In this document: positions 1 through 11,300 of the stretch, piece by piece
Numbering within the stretch: position 1 is the stretch's first letter
Layout of the letters: every line of letters starts with the position of its first letter
Source: Amaranthus tricolor
Lineage: Eukaryota; Streptophyta; Magnoliopsida; Caryophyllales; Amaranthaceae
Direction of reading: 5' to 3'
Assembly (NCBI RefSeq): GCF_026212465.1
Contig: NC_080059.1
Span: 7,389,811-7,453,810, forward strand
Length of the DNA: 64,000 nucleotides
Translations under genes and position numbers: made by a program
The notes under the pieces: model-generated
What the model saw: the letters and a program-made list of their open reading frames with translations, nothing else
Told to the model about the DNA's origin: nothing
Database searches by the model: none

Positions 1-312
1 AAACAAATATTATACTAATTATATACTAATAATACGACCAAGCTTGTTAGGATCAGGAATCTACGTAGGATCGTTGCTAGGGTAGGATCGAAATCAGTAG
101 AATCGGACCGTAGGATCGTATGATCCCACAATTTTGCATTAATGAGCTTTAGATAACTAATTATCAATTATATTTGTTATTTTTAAAGTTTTAAGATGTA
201 ATGACATCAACTTTTAAGTTTTGAAAAAGAATTTCATGGCTTTTTATTTGTCTTTGCTTTTTTATTTGTTTTTGACTTTTGAATTTTTGGTTGGTTAGAT
301 AGTAGTTCAGAT
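1..312. other. AT-rich non-coding stretch
   Basis: No convincing coding frame. Bases 55-125 carry a short run of degenerate repeats around the word taggatcg. Nothing else recognisable. Confidence 0.5.
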
Positions 313-458
313 AAGTGTTTGATAAACGATTTTAAAGCATGCTTTTAAACCAAAATCAAAAGCTACACTTAGAGTAGCTTTGTTCATGAATTTTTGGTTT
401 TTTAACCACTTTTTTATAATAAACAACCAATAAACAACAATTAATTTATCAAACACTT
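313..458. mobile_element. Small MITE with 14-bp perfect terminal inverted repeats
   Basis: The stretch begins aagtgtttgataaa (313-326) and ends with its exact reverse complement tttatcaaacactt (445-458), giving a 146-bp AT-rich element with no coding capacity. No clear target-site duplication was found in the flanks, so the superfamily is open; the size and TIR fit a hAT-like MITE. Confidence 0.55.
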
Positions 459-572
459 TCATAACAGTTGACTTAAATTAACTTGCTTATCAGTCAATAT
501 TTTCAGGTAATTAAATTAGCCAACAACTTTGTCCAACAACTTCGGATTCAACAGCCGTTTGCAAAACATATA

Positions 573-1149
573 TGTTGATAATGGTGACTCGAATCGAATC
601 TTGATAATGGGAATAAGATGAATCATGAAATGTATCAAGAGCGTTGATTGAACTCGTGTGCATGACTTTTTCCAGTGACAAGCGATGAGTCATCGCTTGG
701 GCATGGGATAAAGCGACGAGTTGTCGCAAATTTCTAATCTGGGAAATTTGACAAGTCGCGAGTCGTGACAATCGTGCAGACTCGTGAGCTTCAGCAGTTT
801 CGCGAGTTTCAGTTGGTTTCACATGTTTTTGCCGGTTTCTTCAGTTTTCTTGATGCCAAGCATATTTTATTTAGGAGTTAATATACAAACCCCTTTCTAT
901 TAGTGCTAGGGTTTCAAGCCACAAATTAGAGAGAATACACAAATTGAGCCATTGTTTTGTGAGAGAAAAACTTGATTCATCATTGTAATTCTTTACAGTT
1001 TATAATGAAATTATTTGTTCACGGTGCCGGTTGATGTAGCTAACACATTTATAATGAACCACGTTAGATTCTTGGTGTTATTCTTGTTATTTGCATTGAA
1101 TTTCTTTATTATTTGTTTATTATTTTCGATCTTTGCTTCCGCTGTTACA
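573..1149 (+). mobile_element. Probable solo LTR (Ty1/copia type), 5' edge uncertain
   Basis: The right part has the layout of a copia LTR end: a transcript-like segment (880-1010), then a word like 'caccggtggacgtag' (1020-1037: cacggtgccggttgatgta) and aaccacgttag (1057-1067), both typical of plant copia R/U5 regions, and a terminal CA at 1148-1149. No polyprotein lies beside it. A TG at 573 is the best 5' edge, but no target-site duplication was found. A minus-strand frame at 511-822 runs through it and is taken as chance. Confidence 0.4.
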
Positions 1150-1318
1150 AATTATACGCAATATTTTTTAATACTTCCACAATCAACTAAAGTCATAAAG
1201 AAAATATGTCTACAAAATTATTTGTCATAAAATCAAAATAACCGAGTTTAATATCACGAACATGAAATCTTGGGAAATACTAATTATATACAATTAGACT
1301 ACATGCATGTATGTTGAC

Positions 1319-1729
1319 TTAGTAAGGAACATAAAGTTGCAAAGCACAAACATCAAATCCATTATAGCATCCTCCACCACCATTGTTGGGCAAAAGCTTA
1401 AACAAAAACTGATTAGAATGAGGTTGATAATAATAAGAAGACGATTGATATTCATCGATCGAACGAAGATAATATTCAATGCTTGCTTTCTTCTCTTCCA
1501 TTTGAGATTTCCTTTTCATCAATCTCTCTTTTTTGTGTGCATTTTGATGACCTCCTAATGCTTGAGAATTTCTAAACTCTTTTTCACAAAACGGGCACTT
1601 TCGTTTCAGTCCACCACCAGCACCAGCACCAGCACCAGCACCAGCACCGGCACCACCCGAATTTAGATCAAAACCGAATAATCTTAGCTTCTTATTTTCT
1701 TCTCCTTGTAGAAATTCAACATCTACCAT
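1319..1729 (-). CDS. Small C2H2 zinc-finger protein (ZFP5/6/8-GIS-like)
   Basis: Single-exon gene for 136 aa, predicted nuclear transcription factor. The one finger has Cys45, Cys48, His61 and His65 (CX2C-X12-HX3H) and the plant-specific QALGGH motif at 56-61, followed by QNAHKKER. Upstream of the finger is LRLFGFDLN (residues 15-23), the N-terminal motif of the ZFP5/6/8/GIS group, whose known members control trichome and root-hair development through gibberellin and cytokinin signalling. Between them is a Gly-Ala run (25-40) encoded by a CACCAG-type hexanucleotide repeat (seen on + at 1612-1654). The C-terminus is Tyr/Ser/Gln-rich and unassigned. The start is the first ATG, 64 bp downstream of a TATAAATA box. 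Family membership is clear; the exact orthologue is not. Confidence 0.85.
   Translation of the reverse strand: MVDVEFLQGEENKKLRLFGFDLNSGGAGAGAGAGAGAGGGLKRKCPFCEKEFRNSQALGGHQNAHKKERLMKRKSQMEEKKASIEYYLRSIDEYQSSSYYYQPHSNQFLFKLLPNNGGGGCYNGFDVCALQLYVPY
1612..1654. repeat. Hexanucleotide (CACCAG)n coding repeat
   Basis: Imperfect CACCAG/CACCGG units inside the zinc-finger CDS; they encode the Gly-Ala run and are expected to vary in length. Confidence 0.8.
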
Positions 1730-1792
1730 TTTTTTCTTATAATTATTTTTTTTTTTTTTTTTGCGTGGTAGAATTTGAATGATATTAACTTG

Positions 1793-1800
1793 TATTTATA
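1793..1800 (-). promoter_or_regulatory. TATA box of the zinc-finger gene
   Basis: TATAAATA on the minus strand, 64-71 bp upstream of the ATG at 1729. A poly-T run (1744-1762 on +) lies between, in the likely 5' UTR. Confidence 0.5.
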
Positions 1801-3248
1801 GTGTACTTATGATGTACTTGGCAAAGTTGAAATTAAGGATTAAGAATAATTATTGTGTGCAATGAAATTGAAGAGCAGTGAGATGAATATTATGATTATT
1901 GATATGGAAGAATCATTTACGGTATACACAAAACATATGCTTGCACTTGGTGAGTAAACAATAGGGATTAAATTGTTAATACTTGGTGCTTTAGACTTTA
2001 AATCTTTGTCAACGGTTTAAAGGATATAATATACTCCTTTTGATGCGTTTATGCATAAATTTTGAGATGCTAAGTTTTATTTTATTCATTGTCAAAAATG
2101 AATTAATATAATTTATATGCCAGTGTTAAAGATGGTGTCGAGTTTTGGTTTGGTGACTAAATTCCTATGAATTTTAGGCAAACCGAAAGAAATGGCCTTC
2201 TTCGTGAAGGTTCGATTCTAATGGGTGTTAAGAAAAATAACATAGAAAAATCCTATATGTTGTAATTATCATTATAAATATAAATGTGTCATACGTTTCT
2301 TAATTGATGATAAAGAACTAATATTACAAATTTTAAAGTATCTACTTTTATTAACTATAATTTTCAGATATTAGAATCATTTTTAATTCTAGACCCTAGG
2401 TAAATGTCTATCTTATCTATGGTCATGAACGACCCTACCAAATTATCTACATCATATATAGTCAGTCTCTCTGACTTATATGGTGTAAGGATCGATGCAG
2501 TATTAGTTATATAGTACTTCGGTATGTACTTATATATCCCTATCTATATGATAGTAACAAAGAGAAAGTGAGTTACTTTTAAGAGAAAGGTATGTAGTCA
2601 TTTTATAAATATAAATGAAAAGAAAACATAAACTATGTAGATGAAATTAAAAGAAAGTAGAATATATAAATGTGATTAAAAGAAAATAGTAGGGTTATTG
2701 CCAAAAATAAAAATGATGCAAAAGGAGAGATACAACTCAACATAAAAAATGATGCTAAACGATGGAGACAAAGGGTGTATACGTAATGACAAGTTATTTT
2801 TTATCATTCATTTATCTGGCACCAAAAAGTAAAAATGTCAATATTCTTAGCTGGTCAAATTAGCCAAAAGTCTCGACCAATAACTTTAGCTTATAGACAT
2901 TTGAAAAGCAAGCGTTTAAGCGAGATTTTGATTATAATTTACACCTATCTACTAATGATGGAGCTTTCCTTTATAATATCCAGCAGGTTGATCTGTTATT
3001 TGTTGGAAGTCAAAAGAAGCCTATCCTAACAAACAACTAATGAAAGGGCTTCAATGAAGCATAATAGAAAAAGGTATAGAAAGAGCAGATACAGGAATAT
3101 ATAGACTTAGGAATGATTCCAGCATATTACTCATATCTTATGCTCTATTTTAAACACATGCAACTCTTCTTTGTTTGCAAGTATTAAAGTCACTTTTTGT
3201 CTATAATGCTGTTTGCCAATAAAACTCATATGAGTAGTATAAAACATA
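1801..3248. other. AT-rich intergenic DNA without recognised gene
   Basis: No long frame with family features. A ggttcgattc word at 2208-2217 resembles an RNA polymerase III B box, so 2130-2260 could be a tRNA-derived SINE remnant, but no A box or tail could be fixed. Confidence 0.4.
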
Positions 3249-3505
3249 CTACCTCCTATTCAGCTGAATTGTCCCATTTTTTTTTTGGCACTATTCACTT
3301 ATCATTCTTAATTTGTATTTTACTCTTAATCTATAAGTTAAAACATAGTCATATGGGATCTTGTTTGATTTGTCTCAATACAAGGATTATTAATATCAAC
3401 TTTTTATAATTTTTAATTAAGCATAATTTGAGATATTAAGAGTTAAAATGTTGCCTCGGCAAATGTGAAAAGTCAAATGGGACAGTTCAGCTGAATAGGA
3501 GGGAG
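3249..3505. mobile_element. Stowaway-type MITE
   Basis: A 257-bp AT-rich element flanked by TA on both sides (3247-3248 and 3506-3507). The left end, ctacctcctattcagctga, is matched by the inverse of the right end, ctccctcctattcagctga. The 5'-CTCCCTCC-type terminus and TA target site fit Tc1/mariner-derived Stowaway MITEs. Confidence 0.8.
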
Positions 3506-3884
3506 TATACTTTTTAGAATCAAGTTTAATTTGCGAGGGAAGAATATTGTGTAGTATTGTTCAAGTAGAAGCATTCACATGTTTAGTCGTTAAGAGTGTC
3601 TCCAAGAGCATTTGTTTATGAAACAAAGGTTTGAATCCCTAATGTCATGCTTGTGTTAAGTGTAACTATGTAAATATTTACAGTCCATCCGTATGAGGTA
3701 TGAGCTTGTTTTTGTGAAACTTACAAAATATTTTTTTTCTTAAATTAATGAAGCAGAAATAATTCCCTAGGGTTAAAAATGGATTGTTTTCATTTTGTTG
3801 GCTCTCTCTTTGTAATTTTTATTCATCTCTATTTTTTTCATTCATTTGTTCACAGATTTTTTTAGAAGGCTTCCACCCTTTTAA

Positions 3885-5960
3885 TTGTATCATTTTTCAC
3901 AATGCAATATCCCCTTTCACCATAGGAACAACAATAATAGGCACAAAAGAATTCACTCCATACATTAATTCAAAAGAAAAAGGAGAAGTAGTTGGAAAAT
4001 GAGCACTATTGTAAGCAAGCTCCACATGGGCTAATTGTATGTCCCAATCATTTTGCGCTTCGCTCACAATTCCTCTCAATAAAATACCCAAAGTTCTATA
4101 TTTGCCACCTTGTTTTGCCCATCAGTTTAGGGATGATGAGAGGGGCTAACTAGCGACTTCGTTCCAACTAATTTTCAGAGGGTCCTCCAAAAGTGACCAA
4201 GAAACTTGGAGTCCCTATCCTAAATTATACTCTTGAGAATGCCATGAAGTTTGATGATTTTGTTAAAGTACATTTTGGCCATTTTAACAACATCATCGGT
4301 TATATACTTATATTACATGCTACAAAATGGGTCATCTTAAAAGATCTATCTACAAAAACCATAATGATATCTCTACCCTTTTGAGTTCGAGGCATCCTAA
4401 CAAAGAAATCCATACTAGCATTTTCCCAAAAATAATAAGGAACATGTCGTGGAGTATAAAGCCCCTTTTTGAGATGTCGCTTTGCCTTTTTATATGTAGC
4501 ACTTCTCTCCAAACTAAAGTAACATCCCTGATCATCCTTGCCCAATAGAAGTGCTCACTAAGAATATCAAGAGTCTTTTGAATACCAAAATAACCAGTCA
4601 ATGTACCACTATGAACTTCTCTTACCAACAATTCACGAATACCACCCTCAAAAACACACAAATTGTTACCCTTAAAAGATAACCATCTTGTTCAACATAG
4701 TCTTTTGATGGCTTTGGAAACTCACTAGCAAAATTATGATCATCTTTGTAATACTTCTTAAGTTGTTCAAAACCCAAAACTTCAACATCTACCATAGAAA
4801 GCAAGTATACTTTTCAAGACAATGCATCAGCCAAAACACTACTTGTTTTATCTTTATACTTGGAGCTAAAGGTAAATGATTGAAAAAATAAATTATACCC
4901 ACTTTGCATGTGTTTTGTTAAGTTTTTGTTGCCCATGTACAAGCTTATAAAGCTTAATGTCCAGAATGAAGAACAAACAGTTTTGGTCTAATGTATTGAG
5001 GCAAATGATCAATAGCTTTAACTATGGTATAAAACTCACGATCGTAAGTAGAATAATGCAATTTAGCACATTCAACTTTTCAATGAAGTAACTTTTTTAT
5101 TGAATAAGGACAAGCCCAAGCCCAATCCCACTTGCATCACACTCTAGTTCAAACATTTTGTTAAAATCATGAATAACAAGTATATGTGCATTTGCAAAGC
5201 ATGTCTTTGAGCAAAAGCGTTTGAGCTTTTTCATTCCGTTCAAGCTCGCCCTTTTTTGTCAACTTGGTAACAGGAGTCATAATGGTAGAGAAATTTTTAA
5301 TGAACGGCCTATAGAAAGAAACAAGCCTAATAAAACTCCTTACTTTCATGCACATTGGTTTGGAACCATTACTTAACTGCCTCAATGTTTTTGGGATCTA
5401 CTTGCACTACTTCTCTAGTCACAACGTATCTTAAAAATGACACATTAACATACACTTCTCAAGCTTTTCATACAATTTTTCTTCCCTTAATTTTTCGAAC
5501 AACCTCCTTAAATGCACCATGTGACCTTCATTGTTTTTTACAATAAACCAAAATATCATCCAAGTAACTAAACAACAAGATTATTAAGAAAAAGGACTGA
5601 GAAACATATTCATTAACCTCATGAATGAACTTAGGGCATTCCATAGCCTAAATGGCATCACTAACCACTCATACAATCCTTAATTTGTTTAAAAAGTTAT
5701 TTTTCACTCATCCTCTTACTGTATTCTCATTTGATGATATCCACTTCTTAAATCTATTTTGTAAAAACTAAGGATCCACTTAATTTATCAATCATATCTT
5801 GTGACCTGGCATTGCAAAATGATATTTGATGATGTTGTTATATGAGTAATAGCCCTACTATCAACGCACATTCTTCAAGTTTAATACACAAAAACACACT
5901 CAGGGTGATAAAAAAAATCTTGTTAGCTTTGAACAAATACAATATAGGCAAGAAGAAAAT
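3885..5960 (-). mobile_element. Decayed Ty3/gypsy pol fragment (RT-RNase H-integrase)
   Basis: Minus-strand frames, broken by many stops and shifts, match Ty3/gypsy polyprotein order. At 5600-5650 is a degenerate MPFGL-N-A-type reverse transcriptase motif. At 5167-5385 is the RT/RNase H connection with SFYRPFIKNFSTI. At 4300-4661 are integrase pieces, including the MDFFVRMPRTQKG and FVDRSFKMTHF words of the core domain. At 3897-4091 is a downstream integrase piece with QLAHVELAYNSA. No LTR was located at either side. It is a dead relic. Confidence 0.75.
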
Positions 5961-6759
5961 ACAAGGTTTTGATTTCTAAAACAAGTCTGCTTTTTCATTC
6001 AACATGTTACATGTGCTCTATTTATATAGAGTTACAACAACAAAAAAAAGCTAGAAATGTAAGAAAAAAATTAAGAAAAAATGTTCAAGCAAGGGGAACT
6101 AGCTTTGTGACTTATAAAATGACATTAAATAGCCTCCAAAGCATGCATTAGGTTATTTTAAGTTGTTCCCTCAGCATGCACTAGCTATTTAGCCGATATT
6201 AAGTTAAAAACCTTTAAAATAAATAACAGAAAGTGGCGTCCAAGCAACATATGTAGCTTCTCTTAATCTATAATGCAAGATAGACATATAATAAATTTAG
6301 ACTTTAAAGGATTTAAACCAAGAACTTCAAAAACTGAAGCAATCGACTTATGAGATAGTGTATTTGATTTGGATTAGGTACGACTTTCCATATCTATATT
6401 CACCCACTACATACCAAATACATACCTACTAGCTCAAACTACAAATGTGATGTGAAACCCATATAATTTTACCCGCCTACCATCTCCACTCACAGTGAAT
6501 CTTTGTGCATTGTGGCCCTGGATTGCGACATCTCATTGCCCGAACATGCATAGCAAAGAACGACAAATACTATTGATAATCTCAATCTAATATATTACTC
6601 CTCAGTCTCTTTTAATTTGTTTTTATTTTTAATGTGTTCTATTGATTTTGTAACATGTCTAGTTTTGGCAATGATTTAATTTTTCTCTTTTAATCTTATC
6701 TATAAACTTATGTCTTTATCTATCTTAATTAATTATTTTTATAATGCACTTATTTTTAT
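5961..6759. other. Intergenic DNA, no gene seen
   Basis: No supported coding frame. A ctcctcagtctcttttaatt word at 6600 resembles one end of the local Stowaway MITEs, but no matching second end was found. Confidence 0.4.
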
Positions 6760-7581
6760 TGTTATGAATGGTGTGACTTGAGTGCACATTTGGTGTGTGC
6801 ATTTATGTGGTGCCTCTTGGGATAGAATCTCATAAGTATGTCATGAATGGGTGTATTAAGATGAGTCTTGATGATTGTGGTTTATGATGATAATTAAAGT
6901 ATGGATTAATGAGGTAATAAAATATGAGTTATTCATGGGAGTTATGGAACCTAATGAAGAAGTTCAAAGGTTTAAAATGCTCTACTATGCAAGTCGAGCA
7001 ATACTGTCAGAAGCCCTCTGAAGTGCCGCTCGACCAGCTCGCTCGACCGAGCGAGCTTCAGAATGCAATCAGAAACTTTATGTAGTCCGCTCGACCAGGC
7101 TGCTCGACCGAGAGAGCCTCTGCTTTGGTCGAGCGATGTCTCTGATGCTCCCAGGATGTTGCTTTTGATTCTTCAAGTTCTTGGGGATGTTTCATTATCA
7201 TTTATTCATAGCTTTAATATACTTAATGTTACTTAGTACGATCTCTCCTATAAATAGAGAGCTCTCGTTGTAATGATAAATATCCACAAAATAAATCCCA
7301 AACCAAACACTAGCCTATATCTCTTCTTTATTGTAATTCTTTATATTTGAGAGTTCTTTGAACTCCTTTTGATAATATAAGAGATACTACACACCGGAGG
7401 ACGTAGCCTAAGTTGGGTGAACCTCGTTAAATTTTTGTGTCGTTTTATTGCTTTACTTTCTCCTACAAATATCGATATCATTGATAGCGTAATTTGTTTG
7501 TCACAAAACCTCATACACTCGATCTTGGCAATATTGGAGTTTGAAACACATTGTTCGAACTCTAATACATCATTGTTTTCA
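6760..7581 (+). mobile_element. Solo LTR, Ty1/copia type, 5-bp TSD tttat
   Basis: The sequence starts TGTTATGAATGG and ends GTTTTCA. It is flanked by the direct repeat tttat (6755-6759 and 7582-7586). Near the right end is acaccggaggacgtagcc with aacctcgttaaatttttgtg, the usual copia R/U5 words. No internal coding region accompanies it, so it is probably the product of LTR-LTR recombination. At 7020-7130 it holds several direct and inverted gctcgacc/gagcgag words. Confidence 0.55.
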
Positions 7582-7736
7582 TTTATCATATTCTCAAAAC
7601 TAAATTCTAACTTCAACCAAATTCTATCCAAAATGCAACTGATGCATTATGAGAGAAATTGAGGAGCAATTATTTTGGGTGAATAAAAATTTTATGGAAT
7701 TAGGGTTTAGAAGTGGGAGGGAGAAGATTGAACTAG

Positions 7737-7739
<3 letters not shown>

Positions 7740-7767
<28 letters not shown>
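7740..7767. repeat. Poly-T tract
   Basis: About 28 consecutive T bases, flanked on both sides by aactaggagtttttt words (a short duplication around the tract). Confidence 0.8.
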
Positions 7768-8183
7768 GAAATGGAACTAGGAGTTTTTTACTCCAAAGTC
7801 ACTTACTAAACATGAGTAAATTTAATTATTTAAAGCATAAGAGGGAAAATAAAAACTACTAAATGCCCAATGCCCCTTACGCACACTACTACCAACCCAT
7901 CCACGTGAAGAATATAATCATCAAAAGCAATCAATTATTATTATCAACCGTAATAATAAAAAAAACATTCGTTGATTTTACCAAAAAACCCTTTTCAAAA
8001 CATTAAATCCATGAAATTCAAAGGGGCAACAAACGTCAATATCATGGAATCTTACCGCCTCAGTAAATTCAAACTCCCGCTTAATTTGAAGTTTCAAAAT
8101 CCCCAAATCAACAAAAATTAGGTATTACTATTCCGAATACTGTTCTTAAATTACCCCCAAATCTGCTAGCTTTCCTCTTCACC

Positions 8184-8191
8184 GCGCCAAT
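8184..8191 (-). promoter_or_regulatory. Candidate E2F site upstream of the E2F-like gene
   Basis: ATTGGCGC on the minus strand fits the E2F consensus WTTSSCSS. It lies about 200 bp upstream of the ATG at 8388. Inferred from the motif alone. Confidence 0.4.
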
Positions 8192-8249
8192 CCCTAATTT
8201 CAACACTCTCTTAAACCCCACTAACTTTCGCTTTCTATATCCCTATTCC

Positions 8250-8316
8250 CAAATCCCTAATCCCTCTTCCCAAATCCCAAATCCCTAATCCCTAATCCCT
8301 AATCCCTAGTCCCTAA
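8250..8316. repeat. Telomere-like aatccct array in the leader of the E2F-like gene
   Basis: Tandem aatccct/ccctaat heptamers, interrupted by ttcccaaat variants, sit 70-140 bp upstream of the ATG. They resemble plant telomere repeat (CCCTAAA) and the telo-box found near start sites of proliferation genes, but the unit differs by one base. Confidence 0.6.
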
Positions 8317-8387
8317 TTTCTGTCTGGGTTGTTCTTGTGTTTCTGGGTATTTATTTTTTTGAGAAAAACGAACGAGAAGACCCATTA

Positions 8388-11300
8388 ATGGCTACATCAC
8401 CACCGTCAGCTACAGATGCTTCTGGATCTCGACACCATACTTACAGTAGAAAGCAGAAATCTTTGGGTCTTTTGTGTTCCAAGTAATTTTCTTTTTCTTC
8501 TGGCTAATTCCAATTTCCCTTTTTGTGAATCAGTGGATTCTATTTTTCAAAATTTGTTTATGGGTTTATATTAAAATTCACAGTTTTATTCATCACTTTT
8601 AGCTCTATATTTCGATATTTGCAGTTTTTTGACCTTGTACAACAGAGATGGAGTTGAATCTGTTGGCCTTGATGATGCTGCTAATAAATTGGGTAAATTA
8701 GATCCGACAATTTCTTCATATTTATTTTTTCAATTATGTTTCAGTAATAATTCATTTTATAAATACTTGATGGGTTTGCTTCTGTAGGAGTTGAGAGACG
8801 GCGGATCTATGATATAGTCAATGTATTGGAAAGTGTTGGGGTACTATTTATTTTCCTTCAAGTTATTTTTTTTCTTTCTATTTTCTCATGCATGTTTTTT
8901 TGCTTCAGAAAATAAATTATAGTTAATTTTTTTATATATTTCATTTTTATATTGTATGGTGTCTTTAAAGAATTTAGCAATCACATTGTTGTGCGACAGC
9001 GGAAGCAAGTTCGTTGAACAATAATGAAACAATAAGAAAATTCAATGCAAAATAAGAAATTGACACGAGGGATTTAACGTGGTTCACTATCAATGTGATA
9101 GCTACATCCACCGGCACCAAGATCAAATAATTTCACTATGATCGCAAAGAATTACAAGATGAATCTCAATCACACTTACAAATTAATGGCTCTCTTGTGA
9201 TTTCTCTCAATTTTGTGAATCATCATATATTAATCCTAAAATGGAAGTTTATATACTAATGCCCAATAAAAGGAAGTTATTACATAATAAACACAAAGCA
9301 ACCGTCCCAAAAGACACCTCCCGTGAAAAGAAACCGCCATTTTGCGAGCCGTGTACAACTACGCGAGTAGCGAAATGGAGACATAACGCACTCCACGCCC
9401 CGCGGACCTATAGGCTTTGACTTCTCTATCCCAAAACGAGATAAAATCTTTTTGATGTAGCTTTTTTGAGTCAAGAAAAGTTTACCTCTAGCCGATCCCT
9501 ATAGATCTCCATACCTAAAATCTTCTTAGCTGGACCCAAATCTTTCATGTCAAATTCCGAGCTAAGCAACTCTTTAAGTCTAGTAACATTCGATTTATTC
9601 TTTGTGGCAACAAGCAAGTCATCAACATATAACAACAAATAAATCATGGAATCGTCATCCAACTTACTATGATACACACAGCAATCATATGCGTTCCTAT
9701 CAAAACTATGCGAAACCATAAAATAATCAAACCTCTTGTACCACTGCCGAGGGGATTGTTTAAGTCCATACAACGACTTTAGCAATCTGCATGCATAGTG
9801 CTTTTTTCTTGGGATCTCGAATCACTCGGGCTGGTTCATCAAAATCTCTTCCTCCAAATTGCCATGAAGGACAGCTCAAGGTCAAAATGTACTACAATCG
9901 ACAATAGCACACGAATAGAAGTATGTCGAACCACTGGTGAGAATATCTCCACGAAGTTATCCCCTTCTGCCTGACTGAACCCCTTTTGCAACTAGCCTAG
10001 CCTTAAAACGAACTTTCTCAGATTTAGATGATCCTTCTTTCTTCTTAAAAATCCACTTGCACCCTACAAGCTTTCTCCCCTCTGGTACCTTTACAAGTTC
10101 CCACACTTTGTTCTTGTAAAGAGACTGCATCTCTTTACCCATTGCAGCAAGCCATTGCGTCGACTCACTATAACTAATTACTTGTTTATACGTGGCAGGT
10201 TCATATGACTTTACATCATCAACTATACTTAATGCATAACCTGTCAAATTCTCAACAAAGCAGTTTCTTCCTTTTATTTCTTCAACAAAGCAGGTTCATA
10301 CCATCACCGTACCCAACAAAACACTCCGTCTTGGCTTGTGGGTCCAGCTTACCCTCACTCACATGATAATAAGTAACAGCCAAAAATCTTTGAAATAGAG
10401 AAACTAGGAAATTTACCACTCCAGATCTCAAACGGGATTTTGAAGTCAATTCCCGAATGAGGACCCCTATTGATAATATAACAAGCTGTCATCACAGCTT
10501 CACTCCAATACCTCCTCCCAAGTCCTGCATTAGAGAGCATGCATCGAACTCTCTCAAGCAGTGTCTGATTAACCCGCTCTGCAACACCGTTCTGCTGTGG
10601 TGTCATCCTGACGGTATGATGCCAACCAATACCCTCATCTGCACAGAATTGATTAAACTCCTCTTTGTAAAACTCTAGCCCATTGTCTGTTCGTAACTTC
10701 TTGATCTTCCTATCCTGTTGATTCTCCACCAAAGCTTTTCATTGCTTAAAAGCTTTAAAGGCCTCATCCTTTGACTTAAGCAACCTAAGCCATGTGTATC
10801 GGGATTTTTCATCTACAAATGACATAAAATAGCGGAAACCTCCCATACCTTCAACCCTAGATGGATCCCAGCAATCTGAATGGATATAATTGAGCACTTC
10901 ATCAGTAATGTGAGCACATTTGCTGAACTTTGACCTGTGTTTCTTCCCAAACACACAATGCTCACAAAATTCAAGGTTGGCAACCTTGATTTCGAATAGT
11001 AGAATAGCTGTATCTCCTTTTCCCCTATATGACCAAGCCTCATGTGCCAAATCTTGATCATCTCTTGGTGAGACGCCGATGCGCAAATCGCAGAACTAGA
11101 CAGTGTAACACCCTTAAAAACATAGAGGGTGTCTCTTGATACCCTTAAGTACCAACTTCGAACCTCAGTAAATGGACAACTCCTCGTCTGAAAACACTTC
11201 ATTGTACCCCAAATCATCCAAGGTAACTAATGAAATCAGATTCTTCCCCAAAGCAGGGACATGCCGCACTCTAGTCAATGTCATCTTTCGCCTATCACTA

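Noticed and set aside
511..822. 103-codon gene
   Set aside because: Runs through an LTR-like region on the opposite strand; no motif.
2130..2260. tRNA gene
   Set aside because: Only a B-box-like word; no cloverleaf or A box could be drawn.
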